Source of the DNA: an uncultured Alistipes sp.
GTDB taxonomy: Bacteria > Bacteroidota > Bacteroidia > Bacteroidales > Rikenellaceae
Direction of reading: 5' to 3'
Assembly (NCBI GenBank): GCA_900553175.1
Contig: USCH01000002.1
Coordinates: forward strand, 1-64,000
Length of the DNA: 64,000 nucleotides
How positions within the stretch are numbered: the stretch's first letter is position 1; each line of letters starts with the position of its first letter. The notes below the pieces were generated by a model that worked only from the letters and a program-made list of their open reading frames with translations, was not told where the DNA came from and searched no databases. Positions 42,701 through 50,983 of this stretch are shown piece by piece. Both the position numbers and the translations under genes were made by a program.

Positions 42701-43357
42701 ATGGAGTTGCATATTCTCAGCCAGCAGGACACCGTTCTGAACAAGTTCATCGCCGAAATCCGCGACAAGTCGGTGCAGAAGGATTCGATGCGCTTCCGCC
42801 GCAATCTGGAGCGCATCGGCGAGGTCACCGCCTACGAAATCTCGAAAACGCTGGGCTATTCGCCCCGGGCGGTGGAGACGCCGCTGGGCGAAGCTACGGT
42901 CAACCTGTACGACGACCGGGTCGTCATCGCCACGATCCTGCGCGCCGGACTGCCTTTCCATCAGGGTTTTCTGAACTATTTCGACGATGCGCAGAACGCT
43001 TTCGTGTCGGCCTACCGCAAGAGCAGGAAGGACGGAACGTTCACCGTCAAGGTCGAATACATTTCGTGCGGCGATCTGGAGGGGAAAACCCTGCTGCTGG
43101 TCGATCCGATGCTGGCGACCGGGTCGTCGCTCGTGCTGGCCTACAACGCCCTGTGCGAACGGGGCGGTATGCCGGCCCATACGCATGTCGCATCGGTCAT
43201 CGCCAGCGAACAGGGCATCGACTACGTGACGAAGAACATGCCGCGGCAGACCACGACCGTATGGGCTGCGGCCGTCGACGAGGAGCTTACGTCGCGTTCG
43301 TACATCGTGCCCGGCATCGGCGATGCGGGCGACCTGGCATACGGCGAGAAGATTTGA
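42701..43357 (+). CDS. upp: Uracil phosphoribosyltransferase
   Basis: This 218-residue enzyme makes UMP from uracil and PRPP (pyrimidine salvage). It shows the type I PRT fold: ILRAGLPFHQGF (about residue 72), the PRPP loop VDPMLATGSSLV (about 134-145) and the uracil-binding end YIVPGIGDAGDLAYG (about 202-216). It lies 19 bases after hflX, probably in the same transcript. Confidence 0.94.
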   Translation: MELHILSQQDTVLNKFIAEIRDKSVQKDSMRFRRNLERIGEVTAYEISKTLGYSPRAVETPLGEATVNLYDDRVVIATILRAGLPFHQGFLNYFDDAQNAFVSAYRKSRKDGTFTVKVEYISCGDLEGKTLLLVDPMLATGSSLVLAYNALCERGGMPAHTHVASVIASEQGIDYVTKNMPRQTTTVWAAAVDEELTSRSYIVPGIGDAGDLAYGEKI

Positions 43358-43415
43358 CGGAAGGAGCCTCTCCGGGGCCGGCGATGCGGGTGGCGGAGAG
43401 GGTGCGTGATGCGCT

Positions 43416-45413
43416 ATGAAGGGACTGAAAAACAAAATCGTCTTCCTCGCGGCCGTCTTTGCGGCGACGGCGGCCCTGATGGCGGTGCAGAAGCCGCTCT
43501 TTCTGGCCTGCTATGCCACGGAGGGGGTGACGGCTGCCGACTGGTGGCAGGTCGTCGGGCACGGACTGGCCCTGGACTTCACGGTGGCGGGGTATGTCAC
43601 CGTCGTGCCGTGGCTGTTGGTGCTGCTCTCGCTGTGGGTGAGTCTGCCGCAGCGTGCGGTCCGGGTGGCGCTGACGCTCTATTTCGCGGCCGTGTCGCTT
43701 TTTGCGGCGGCGGTTTTCGCCGTCGATCTGGGGCTGTACGAACATTGGGGTTTCCGCCTCGATGCGACGATCCTCGTCTATCTGGCCGATCCGGCGGAGG
43801 CGGTCAAGAGCGTGGAGTGGGGGACGGGTTTGCTGCATACGCTCTATTTCGCGCTCTGCGCCGCCGCGATGATCGCGCTCTATGTCCGTGCGGTGCGGCT
43901 CTTCGACGGCCGGCGGGTCGGCTGGCGCGCCGCGCTGCCGGGGACGCTCGGGATTCTGCTGCTGGGCGGACTCGACTTCCTGGCTATCCGCGGCGGGACG
44001 GAGGCTTCGGTGGCCAATGTCTCGAAAGTTTACTTCTCGCCGAACATGCTGCTCAATCATGCGGCCGTCAATCCCGTCTTCTCGTTCCTTTCGACCGTGG
44101 GGCAGCGGACCGACTATGCGGCGGCCTATCCTTTTTATGAGGAGGAGGAGCGTGCGGAGCGTTTCGAGGCGCTGCGGGGCAACCGCACCGGAGAGGGCCC
44201 CGACGAACGGGTGCTGCGGCGGGAGCGTCCCAATGTGGTGGTGGTTCTGCTGGAGAGCTTCGCCCGCACGATCATGGAGGCCGAAGTCGACGGCGAGCCG
44301 GTCATGCCGCAGATGCGGCGGCTTCAGGGCGAGGGGCTCTGGTTCGAGAATTTCTTCGCCAGCTCGTTCCGCACCGACCGCGGCGAGGTGGCCGTGCTGA
44401 GCGGATTCCCGTCGCAGACGCTCCTTTCGGTGATGAAGCTGCCGGCCAAGGCCGCCACGCTGCCTTCGATGGCCCGGTCGCTGGCGGCGGAGGGGTACAA
44501 GACGAGTTTCACGTACGGCGGCGACCTGAACTTCACCAATCAGGCGGCCTACCTCTACGCCACGGGGTGGCAGCAGCTGCATTGGCAGAAGAACCTGCGT
44601 TTCGATACGCCGCCCGCCGACTGGGGATACGACGACCGGGTGATGTGCGACTGGTTCGCCGACCGCGTGATCGAATGGAGCGCCGGGGAGCAGCCTTTCC
44701 TGGCCGGGATGCTGACGCTGAGCAGCCACGTGCCGTTCGACGTGCCTTACGACCGGTTCGAGGACCGGATGCTCAATGCCATGGCCTTTTCGGACGATTG
44801 CGTGGGCCGCATGATCGAACGTTGGAAAGCCTCGCCGGCTTGGGACGATCTGCTCGTCATTCTGGTGGCCGATCACGGGTATCCCTATCCCAAAACGCTG
44901 GCGTACAACGAGCCGATGCGCCACCGCATCCCGATGATCTGGACGGGCGGAGCGGTCGCCGGACCGCGCACGGTCGGGACCTATGCCTCGCAGATCGACA
45001 TCTGCGCGACGCTGCTCGGGCAGCTGGGGATCGCGCACGACGATTTCGATTACAGCAAGGACATCTTCTCGGACGATACGCCCAAGTTCGCCTATTACAC
45101 CTTCAACGAGGGTTTCGGCGTGGTCGATGCGTCGGGCGAGGCGCTGTGGGACGCTGCGTCGGGCGTGCGGATGCCCGCCGACGGTGCGACTCCCCCCCCC
45201 CGGACTGATCGACATCGGACGCACGATGCTTCAGACGACCTATGCCGACATCGCGCGGCGGTGAATACCTCGTTTTGGGTATTGTCCGTCCGGCGGCGAT
45301 TCGCTACCTTTGACACCCAATCAGACTTGATTCCATGTATCGGACCGCAAGATACTCTCCCGAACAGCGGATGTGCGATCTGGTGGCGGAACATTACCCC
45401 GTTTTGCAGGTGA
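43416..45413 (+). CDS. LTA synthase/sulfatase-like alkaline-phosphatase-superfamily membrane protein, C-terminus shifted by a C10 tract
   Basis: Five N-terminal membrane helices (about residues 7-190) are followed by an extracytoplasmic sulfatase-type domain. It includes NVVVVLLESFARTIMEAE (about 275), the nucleophile region FASSFRTDRGEVAVLSGFPS with the likely catalytic Thr, and ILVADHGYPYPKT (about 487). Relatives transfer phospho-groups to glycans or lipids. At 45192-45201 ten C follow ACT. The frame read here then runs into the next gene to 45413, giving 665 residues. With nine C (or twelve) the protein would end at 45264 with GLIDIGRTMLQTTYADIARR, which is the likely native end. The substrate is unknown. 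Confidence 0.85.
   Translation: MKGLKNKIVFLAAVFAATAALMAVQKPLFLACYATEGVTAADWWQVVGHGLALDFTVAGYVTVVPWLLVLLSLWVSLPQRAVRVALTLYFAAVSLFAAAVFAVDLGLYEHWGFRLDATILVYLADPAEAVKSVEWGTGLLHTLYFALCAAAMIALYVRAVRLFDGRRVGWRAALPGTLGILLLGGLDFLAIRGGTEASVANVSKVYFSPNMLLNHAAVNPVFSFLSTVGQRTDYAAAYPFYEEEERAERFEALRGNRTGEGPDERVLRRERPNVVVVLLESFARTIMEAEVDGEPVMPQMRRLQGEGLWFENFFASSFRTDRGEVAVLSGFPSQTLLSVMKLPAKAATLPSMARSLAAEGYKTSFTYGGDLNFTNQAAYLYATGWQQLHWQKNLRFDTPPADWGYDDRVMCDWFADRVIEWSAGEQPFLAGMLTLSSHVPFDVPYDRFEDRMLNAMAFSDDCVGRMIERWKASPAWDDLLVILVADHGYPYPKTLAYNEPMRHRIPMIWTGGAVAGPRTVGTYASQIDICATLLGQLGIAHDDFDYSKDIFSDDTPKFAYYTFNEGFGVVDASGEALWDAASGVRMPADGATPPPRTDRHRTHDASDDLCRHRAAVNTSFWVLSVRRRFATFDTQSDLIPCIGPQDTLPNSGCAIWWRNITPFCR
45282..45312 (+). 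promoter_or_regulatory. Promoter of the hemerythrin-LuxR gene
   Basis: TTG at 45282-45284 lies 23 bases before TACCTTTG (45305-45312), with the ATG 23 bases further on. Its presence shows that DNA after 45264 is a normal intergenic region, which supports a native stop at 45264 for the preceding gene. Confidence 0.7.
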
Positions 45414-46264
45414 TGAGCCGCTTCGGCATCGCTTTGGGCTTCGGCGACAAATCCGTTGCCGAGGTGTGCGGCGAAAACGGGGTCGACACGGCTACCTTTC
45501 TGGCCGTGGCGAAACGGACGGTGGAGCGCACGGTCGACGAATCGGATGTCCGCGAGGTGTCGGTGAAGACGCTTCTCGACTATCTGCACAACTCCCACAG
45601 CTATTTTCTCGGATTCCGCCTCCCGGCCATCCGCCGCAAGCTCATCGAGGCGGTGGATTGCAGCCAGAGCGACGTCTCGTTCGCCATACTGCGCTATTTC
45701 GACGAATATGCCGCCGAGGTCGACCGGCACATGACCTACGAGGAGCGCACGCTCTTTCCCTACGTGAGGGCGCTGCTCGACGGCGAAAAACCATCGGATT
45801 ATTCGGTCGACATCTTCCGCCGGCACCACGATCAGGTGGAGGCGCGGCTGAGCGAACTCAAGAACATCATCATCAAGTATTACCCTTCGGGAAATTCGAA
45901 CCTGCTGAACGGCGTGCTGTTCGACATCTTCACCTGCGAACGGGAGCTGGCGTCGCACAATGCCGTGGAGGACGAGATTTTCGTGCCGGCCGTCGAACGG
46001 CTGGCGGCCGACAGTCCGTCCGGACCGGCCAGGGAGGCGCTGAGCGCACGCGAGAAGGAGATCGTCGTCGGCGTGGTGAAAGGGAAGACCAACAAGGAGA
46101 TCGCCGGGGATTTGCATATTTCGGTCCATACGGTGATCACCCACCGGCGCAACATTGCATCGAAATTGCAGATCCATTCGGCGGCAGGTCTGACGATCTA
46201 TGCCATTGTGAACAAACTGGTCGAACTCTCGGAAATCAAGGACACCATCGCCGACAATTCGTGA
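45335..46264 (+). CDS. LuxR-type regulator with RIC/YtfE-like hemerythrin sensor
   Basis: This 309-residue protein joins three parts. The N-terminus (about residues 10-60, EHYPVLQVMSRFGIALGFGDKSVAEVC) resembles the ScdA_N segment of iron-sulfur repair proteins, with the usual CC replaced by FG. Next is a hemerythrin-like four-helix domain (about 85-220) with diiron-type ligands: HNSHSYF, EVDRHMTYEERTLFPYV, RRHHDQVE and CERELASHNAVEDEIFVPAVE. A LuxR helix-turn-helix ends it (LSAREKEIVVGVVKGKTNKEIAGDLHISVHTVITHRRNI, about 232-270). It probably senses NO, O2 or iron and controls transcription; this is inferred from domains. Confidence 0.85.
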   Translation: MYRTARYSPEQRMCDLVAEHYPVLQVMSRFGIALGFGDKSVAEVCGENGVDTATFLAVAKRTVERTVDESDVREVSVKTLLDYLHNSHSYFLGFRLPAIRRKLIEAVDCSQSDVSFAILRYFDEYAAEVDRHMTYEERTLFPYVRALLDGEKPSDYSVDIFRRHHDQVEARLSELKNIIIKYYPSGNSNLLNGVLFDIFTCERELASHNAVEDEIFVPAVERLAADSPSGPAREALSAREKEIVVGVVKGKTNKEIAGDLHISVHTVITHRRNIASKLQIHSAAGLTIYAIVNKLVELSEIKDTIADNS

Positions 46265-46268
46265 ATTC

Positions 46269-47168
46269 ATGACGCACCGTTTCCATCATGCCGGCCCCGA
46301 TGGCTCCGTCCGGTCGCTCAACCGCGCTTTCGTTGGGGGCATAGCGCTCAACGTGGCTTTCGTGGCTTTCGAAGCGGCCATGGGATTCCTCTATGATTCG
46401 GTCGGACTGCTCTCCGATGCGGGGCACAACCTCACGGATGTGGCGGGTCTGCTGCTGGCGCTGGCGGCTTTCCGGCTCGAACGCGTGCATGCCGCACCCC
46501 GTTACACCTACGGCTATAGAAAGAGCACGGTGCTCATCTCGCTGCTCAATTCGCTGCTGCTGCTTCTGGCCGTGGGGGTGATCGTGGCGGAGGCCATCCG
46601 CCGCCTGATTCGGCCCGAGCCCGTGGAGGGCGGGGTCATCGTCTGGACGGCCGGGGCGGGGATCGCGGTCAACGGTCTGACGGCGTGGCTCTTCATGAAG
46701 GACAAGAAGCGCGACCTGAACGTGCGGGGCGCCTTTCTGCATATGGTGGCCGATGCGCTGGTGTCGGTGGGCGTGCTGGTCTCGGGACTGGTGATCGGAT
46801 GGACGGGATGGACGATCGTCGATCCCGTCGTCGGGCTGGTCGTGGCGGGCGTGATCGTGGGGTCGGTCTGGTCGCTGCTGCGCGACAGTCTGCGCCTCTC
46901 GCTGGACGGCGTGCCGCGGGGGATCGACCCCGGGGAGCTGACGCGGCGGATGCTGGCCGCAGAGGGGGTTCTGGAGGTGCATCATCTCCATGTCTGGGCC
47001 ATCAGCACCACGCAGAATGCGCTCACGGCGCATGTCGTGATCGCTTCGATGGCGGAGGCTGCGGCCGTGAAGGCGGCGCTCCGGGAGCGGTTGGCCGAAG
47101 CGGGTGTGGGGCATGTCACGCTCGAATTCGAAACGAAGGAGGAGGGTTGCTGCGGCTGCTGCGACTGA
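46269..47168 (+). CDS. Cation diffusion facilitator family transporter
   Basis: The 299-residue protein exports divalent metal ions (Zn, Co, Fe or similar) in exchange for protons. It has six membrane helices with the metal site residues DAGHN (helix 2, about residue 50) and HMVADALVS (helix 5, about 158). A cytoplasmic C-terminal domain contains HHLHVWAISTTQNALTAHVVI. The tail CCGCCD is an extra metal-binding-looking motif. It starts 4 bases after the hemerythrin regulator, so both may be under one iron or redox response (inference). Confidence 0.9.
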   Translation: MTHRFHHAGPDGSVRSLNRAFVGGIALNVAFVAFEAAMGFLYDSVGLLSDAGHNLTDVAGLLLALAAFRLERVHAAPRYTYGYRKSTVLISLLNSLLLLLAVGVIVAEAIRRLIRPEPVEGGVIVWTAGAGIAVNGLTAWLFMKDKKRDLNVRGAFLHMVADALVSVGVLVSGLVIGWTGWTIVDPVVGLVVAGVIVGSVWSLLRDSLRLSLDGVPRGIDPGELTRRMLAAEGVLEVHHLHVWAISTTQNALTAHVVIASMAEAAAVKAALRERLAEAGVGHVTLEFETKEEGCCGCCD

Positions 47169-47202
47169 AGCGGAGCCCGTGCGTCGGGCGGAGCGCCGTC
47201 GT

Positions 47203-47463
47203 CTACGGCACGGGGTCGTAGCCGCTGCCTCCCCACGGGTGGCAGCGTGCGAGGCGCCGGAGGGTGAGCCAGCCTCCTTTCAGCGGGCCGTATTTGCGCA
47301 GCGCCTCGAGCGCATATTGGGAGCAGGTGGGGGTGAACCGGCATGCCGGAGGCGTCAGCGGCGAAATGCAGAGCTGGTAGAGACGCACCGCGGCGATCAG
47401 CGGCAGGGCGCAAAGGCGTTTAAAGATGCCCGGCAACCGTGTCCAGAATCCGGTGGACGGCAT
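47203..47463 (-). CDS. yidD: Membrane protein insertion efficiency factor YidD
   Basis: The 86-residue protein carries the YidD signature: LIAAVRLYQLCISPLTPPACRFTPTCSQYALEALRKYGPLKGGWLTLRRLARCHPWGGSGYDPVP, with the PTCS and CHPWGG motifs. The first 44 bases overlap the 3' end of rnpA in another frame. The rnpA-yidD pairing is widespread. Confidence 0.93.
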   Translation of the reverse strand: MPSTGFWTRLPGIFKRLCALPLIAAVRLYQLCISPLTPPACRFTPTCSQYALEALRKYGPLKGGWLTLRRLARCHPWGGSGYDPVP

Positions 47464-47791
47464 GTTGGATCTGTTTGTAGGGCAGGACCTCCTTCGACGA
47501 GTAGATGAGGGCCAGATCGAGGTTCAGGGTGCGGGCGTCGGCGCAGAGAATCGATTTCTGGAGCCGGTAGGCCTCTTTGGTGCGGCGGCGCAGCAGGTTG
47601 CGCTTGTTGGCCCGCTTGTGGTACCTCTTCGGCACGGAGAACATCGCCTCGACGCTCCGTTCGGCATCGGGTTCGGCATACCAGACATAACGGAACGGGA
47701 AGACGAACCCGCTTTCGCCGTTTTCGAACAGACGGCGGACGGCCCCCTGCGAACGGAGCCTTTGGGAGCGCGGAAGCGAACGGTCGGTCAT
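47420..47791 (-). CDS. rnpA: Ribonuclease P protein component
   Basis: The 123-residue protein supports the RNA of RNase P in tRNA 5' maturation. The RNR motif is seen as KRYHKRANKRNLLRRRTKEAYRL (about residues 54-76), and the start SLPRSQRLRSQGAVRRLFENG is typical. It lies between hemD and yidD. rpmH, its usual neighbour in other phyla, is not here. Confidence 0.93.
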   Translation of the reverse strand: MTDRSLPRSQRLRSQGAVRRLFENGESGFVFPFRYVWYAEPDAERSVEAMFSVPKRYHKRANKRNLLRRRTKEAYRLQKSILCADARTLNLDLALIYSSKEVLPYKQIQHAVHRILDTVAGHL

Positions 47792-47823
47792 GTCGGAGGC
47801 GTGTCGGAGGCGTGTCGGAGTGG
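47791..47823. repeat. Three 11-bp direct repeats before rnpA
   Basis: TGTCGGAGGCG occurs twice and a variant (TGTCGGAGTGG) once, back to back, directly upstream of the rnpA start. It may be a recent slippage product in the leader; an effect on translation is possible but unproven. Confidence 0.6.
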
Positions 47824-47867
47824 TCGGTTGCGGAATCGTTCGGGCCGAAGAAGCTGCCGAAGATACG

Positions 47868-48728
47868 TCATTTACGGGTTTCGGCAGGGCGCCGGATGCG
47901 GCTTTTCTTGGCCAGCCGGTGCTGCTGCGTGCGGAGGAACTCCTCCTTGCGGGTGTCGGCGGTCAGCTCCACGGGCTCCATCTCCTCGCCTTTGAGCAGT
48001 TTGTCGAGGTACAGATCGACGGCCTTGACCATCGAGGGCGCCGCGGGCGTGGGGGCATTCGCCAGAACGGTGATGCCGGCATCGAGGGCGGCGCGCAGCG
48101 TGCCTTCGCCGAAAACGGCGATGGCGGGCAGGTTGTCGGTGCCGAATTTTTCGATCAGGACCTTGACGTCCGAAGGCGAGTAGAGCGCCAGCATCTCGAA
48201 GTCGGCGAGATTCAGGTCGTCGGTTTCGGCGGGCACCGTGCGGGCCAGGATCACGGGGTCGACCGCGAGTTTGAGTTTGGCCAGCGCGTCGGGCAGCTCG
48301 GGTTTGTGGGGCAGGCTCAGGGCGAGCAGGAACCGCTCCTCCTTGTGCTTGATGATCTGTTCGACGAGCGAGGTGAACGATCCGTCGCCGAACGAAATCT
48401 TACGCTTGCGGTAGACGATGTATTTTTGCAGATAGAGCGCCACGGCCTCGGTCTGGCAGATGTATTTCATGCTTTCGGGCACGGTGATGCGCGCCTCCTC
48501 GCAGATGTGGAAAAAACTGTCGACAGTGGTTCGCGACGTGAAGATCACGGCCGTGTGGTCGAGGATTTCCAACCGCTGCGAGCGGAACTCCTTGAGCGAA
48601 ACCCCCTCGACGCGGATGAACGGACGGTAGACGATCTCCGTTTTGTATTTCTGAGACAATTCGTAGAACGGGGACTTCTCGATGATGGCCGGTTTCGGCT
48701 GGGAAACCAGGATGCTCTTGACTTTCAA
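47868..48728 (-). CDS. hemD: Uroporphyrinogen-III synthase family protein
   Basis: The 286-residue protein has the HemD two-domain fold as far as sequence shows: VKSILVSQPKP at the start, FTSRTTVDSFFHICEE (about residue 63), EMLALYSPSDVKVLIEKFG (about 185) and AIAVFGEGTLRAALDAGI (about 208). HemD is poorly conserved; the consistent placement next to rnpA-yidD in Bacteroidetes supports it. The C-terminal 60 residues (LDKLLKGEEMEPVEL...) are an extension. Confidence 0.82.
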   Translation of the reverse strand: MKVKSILVSQPKPAIIEKSPFYELSQKYKTEIVYRPFIRVEGVSLKEFRSQRLEILDHTAVIFTSRTTVDSFFHICEEARITVPESMKYICQTEAVALYLQKYIVYRKRKISFGDGSFTSLVEQIIKHKEERFLLALSLPHKPELPDALAKLKLAVDPVILARTVPAETDDLNLADFEMLALYSPSDVKVLIEKFGTDNLPAIAVFGEGTLRAALDAGITVLANAPTPAAPSMVKAVDLYLDKLLKGEEMEPVELTADTRKEEFLRTQQHRLAKKSRIRRPAETRK

Positions 48729-48761
48729 TCTGAACCTGTTTTTACGTAGTTGTAGCTCGGA

Positions 48762-49808
48762 TCACCTCTGCACGAGCAGCCATAAAAGGCTGACAGGGAA
48801 TATTTCCACGATGCAAAGGTACAAAAACCAATGCAAAATCGAAATTTTTTTAGAAATAAAGAGGCGCAGCGACTCGATGAGGTACAGGATGGACGTTATG
48901 GCCGATCCCCCGATGACGGTCCATGACCAGAAGAGGCCCGTATGGGGCGGACACAGGATGAAAAACAGCAGAGAGGGGGCGACGAGAAGCGTGGCCAGCG
49001 TGAAGAAGGTGCGGCGGAGCAGCTGCAGCTGGGCGATGAAAGGCTGTGCGAGCGTGACGGCTCCCGCCGCGCGCAGCACGAGCGTCTGGCAGACTCCGAC
49101 GAGCACGGCCGCAGCGGCGACGGAGCAGGCCAGCAGCGGCGCCGCGCCCGGGGAGCGTGCGACGAGCGGCGAGCCGGTGAGCAGCGTGCCGGCGTATTTG
49201 ACTGCGCCCGCTCCGAGAAGCAGGACTCCGAGAGCGATCGAAAGATGCATCAGGCGGGCCTGCGTGCTGCCGCTGGCGTCCTCCGAAAGCCGTTCTCCGG
49301 AGACGCGGCTGCGGGTGATCCGCCCCAGCAGCCGGACGGCCTCGCCGAGGTGGCGGTGGAGCAGCAGCAGGTAGGCTGCGGCCAGGAGCAGGACGAAACC
49401 CTGGAAAAGGGGGTGGCCGGTCAGCGGCTGTCGTGCGGAGACGGCGGGCCGAGCCGGGGTGCAGGAGGTCGAGAGCGTGCCGAACACTTCGTCGGCTGCG
49501 ACCGTGCGGAAGCGTGCGGCGGAGCCGGGAAGTGCGCAGAGGCCGGCATCGCCGGGGAACGACGGATCGGCGAACCGGCCGAAGGGGCGTGCCGCATGCG
49601 GTTCCAGCGCGGCGGCTGCGGAGCCGGGCCGGTAGCATACGCTCCACGCCGGGAGAGGCTGCGGCAGGGTGTCGGCGGCCGTGCGGATTGCGGAGAGCGC
49701 TTCGGGAGCTTCCGGCGCGGCATCGTCCGCAGGTGCGGGGAGGACGGCCGCTGTTGCCGGCTGCGGTGCGGCGGCGGGGGCGAATGTCGGTGTCTCGGGG
49801 CGCATCAT
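48762..49808 (-). CDS. DUF4271 membrane protein
   Basis: This 348-residue protein starts with a long Ala/Pro-rich segment (about residues 1-135) and then has about seven membrane helices. The C-terminal part (HWFLYLCIVEIFPVSLLWLLVQR) is the usual end of DUF4271 proteins found throughout Bacteroidetes. Its ATG overlaps the stop of the histidine kinase. Function is unknown. Confidence 0.82.
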   Translation of the reverse strand: MMRPETPTFAPAAAPQPATAAVLPAPADDAAPEAPEALSAIRTAADTLPQPLPAWSVCYRPGSAAAALEPHAARPFGRFADPSFPGDAGLCALPGSAARFRTVAADEVFGTLSTSCTPARPAVSARQPLTGHPLFQGFVLLLAAAYLLLLHRHLGEAVRLLGRITRSRVSGERLSEDASGSTQARLMHLSIALGVLLLGAGAVKYAGTLLTGSPLVARSPGAAPLLACSVAAAAVLVGVCQTLVLRAAGAVTLAQPFIAQLQLLRRTFFTLATLLVAPSLLFFILCPPHTGLFWSWTVIGGSAITSILYLIESLRLFISKKISILHWFLYLCIVEIFPVSLLWLLVQR

Positions 49809-50983
49809 CCTTCGAAAATGCGTTTGAGGGTGATGCGGATGGTGGTGCCGCGGCCCGGTTCGGAGTCGATGACGGCGATTTTGCCCTGGTGGTACTCCTC
49901 GATGATGCGGCGCGAGAGCGAAAGTCCCAGCCCCCAGCCGCGGGTCTTGGTCGTGAAGCCCGGTTCGAAGATGCGCTTCCAGTTGCTTTTGGGAATGCCC
50001 TTGCCCGTGTCGCGGACGTCGATCATGACGTGGGTGTCGTCCGAGGAGATGCGGACGTCGATGGCTCCGTGGCCCTGGAGTGCGTCGAGCGAGTTTTTCA
50101 GGAGGTTTTCGACGACCCATTCGAAGAGCGCCGCATTGATCTGGGCCTGCACGGGGGCGATGGCCAGTCCGTTGTAGTCGAGCGTGACGTTGCGGGGGAT
50201 GCGTTTGCGGAAGTACATCACCGATTCGCTGACGGCTTCGTTGATGTTGGCCGCGACGAGCGGGGTTTCCGATCCGATTTTCGAGAAGCGGTCGGCGATC
50301 TTCATCAGATGCGCCAGGTCCTTGGCCATTTCGTCGACGGCGGCGGGGTCGACGTGCTGCGACCGCAGGTATTCGAGCCATCCCAGCAGCGAGGAGGTCG
50401 GCGTGCCCAGCTGGTGGGCCGTCTCCTTCGCAAGACCGATCCAGACGCGGTTCTGCTCGTCGTGCTTGGTCGAACGGAAGGCGATGAAACCCAGCAGAAT
50501 AAAGACCGTGATGACCAGAATCTGGATGTAGGGGAACCAATAGAGCGACTTGAGCAGCCGCGATTTGCCGTAGAAGATGATGTGGTAGTGTTCGTCGGTC
50601 CACCAGAACCGCACGGGGATGGGGGTGTTCTCCTCGGCGAAACGCTCGATCTGCCGGCGCAGCAGGCCGGGATGGTCGATGACCGGGTCGGGGATGAGGT
50701 GCGAGTTGATCGCTTCGAGGCTTTCGTTGGTGATGATGAACGGAATGTTGTTGTTGGTGGACATGATGTCGGCCACCAGCGGATCCTCCATGGCGCCTCC
50801 CATCACGTCGCGGTTGACCCGCTCCATGGCGTGGGCCCACAGGGCGACGTCGTGCTGCTCCTTCTCCTTGAGCCGCCGGGCCATGTTGTTGGTGTAGAGC
50901 AGCGACATCGCGCCCAGCGCGATGCCGGCCGCGATCACCACCACGCGGTTGCGGAACGAGAATATGTCGCGCCGCCACTTCAT
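49805..50983 (-). CDS. Membrane sensor histidine kinase
   Basis: This 392-residue kinase has two membrane helices (about residues 13-31 and 150-170) around a periplasmic sensor of about 120 residues. The H-box is ETAHQLGTPTSSLLGWLEYL (phospho-His about 192). The ATPase part has N-box LFEWVVENLLKNSLDAL, G1 DVRDTGKGIP and GWGLGLSLSRRIIEEYHQG. No response regulator is next to it, so its partner is elsewhere. It is co-translated with DUF4271 and overlaps the S41 protease gene by 4 bases. Confidence 0.92.
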   Translation of the reverse strand: MKWRRDIFSFRNRVVVIAAGIALGAMSLLYTNNMARRLKEKEQHDVALWAHAMERVNRDVMGGAMEDPLVADIMSTNNNIPFIITNESLEAINSHLIPDPVIDHPGLLRRQIERFAEENTPIPVRFWWTDEHYHIIFYGKSRLLKSLYWFPYIQILVITVFILLGFIAFRSTKHDEQNRVWIGLAKETAHQLGTPTSSLLGWLEYLRSQHVDPAAVDEMAKDLAHLMKIADRFSKIGSETPLVAANINEAVSESVMYFRKRIPRNVTLDYNGLAIAPVQAQINAALFEWVVENLLKNSLDALQGHGAIDVRISSDDTHVMIDVRDTGKGIPKSNWKRIFEPGFTTKTRGWGLGLSLSRRIIEEYHQGKIAVIDSEPGRGTTIRITLKRIFEG

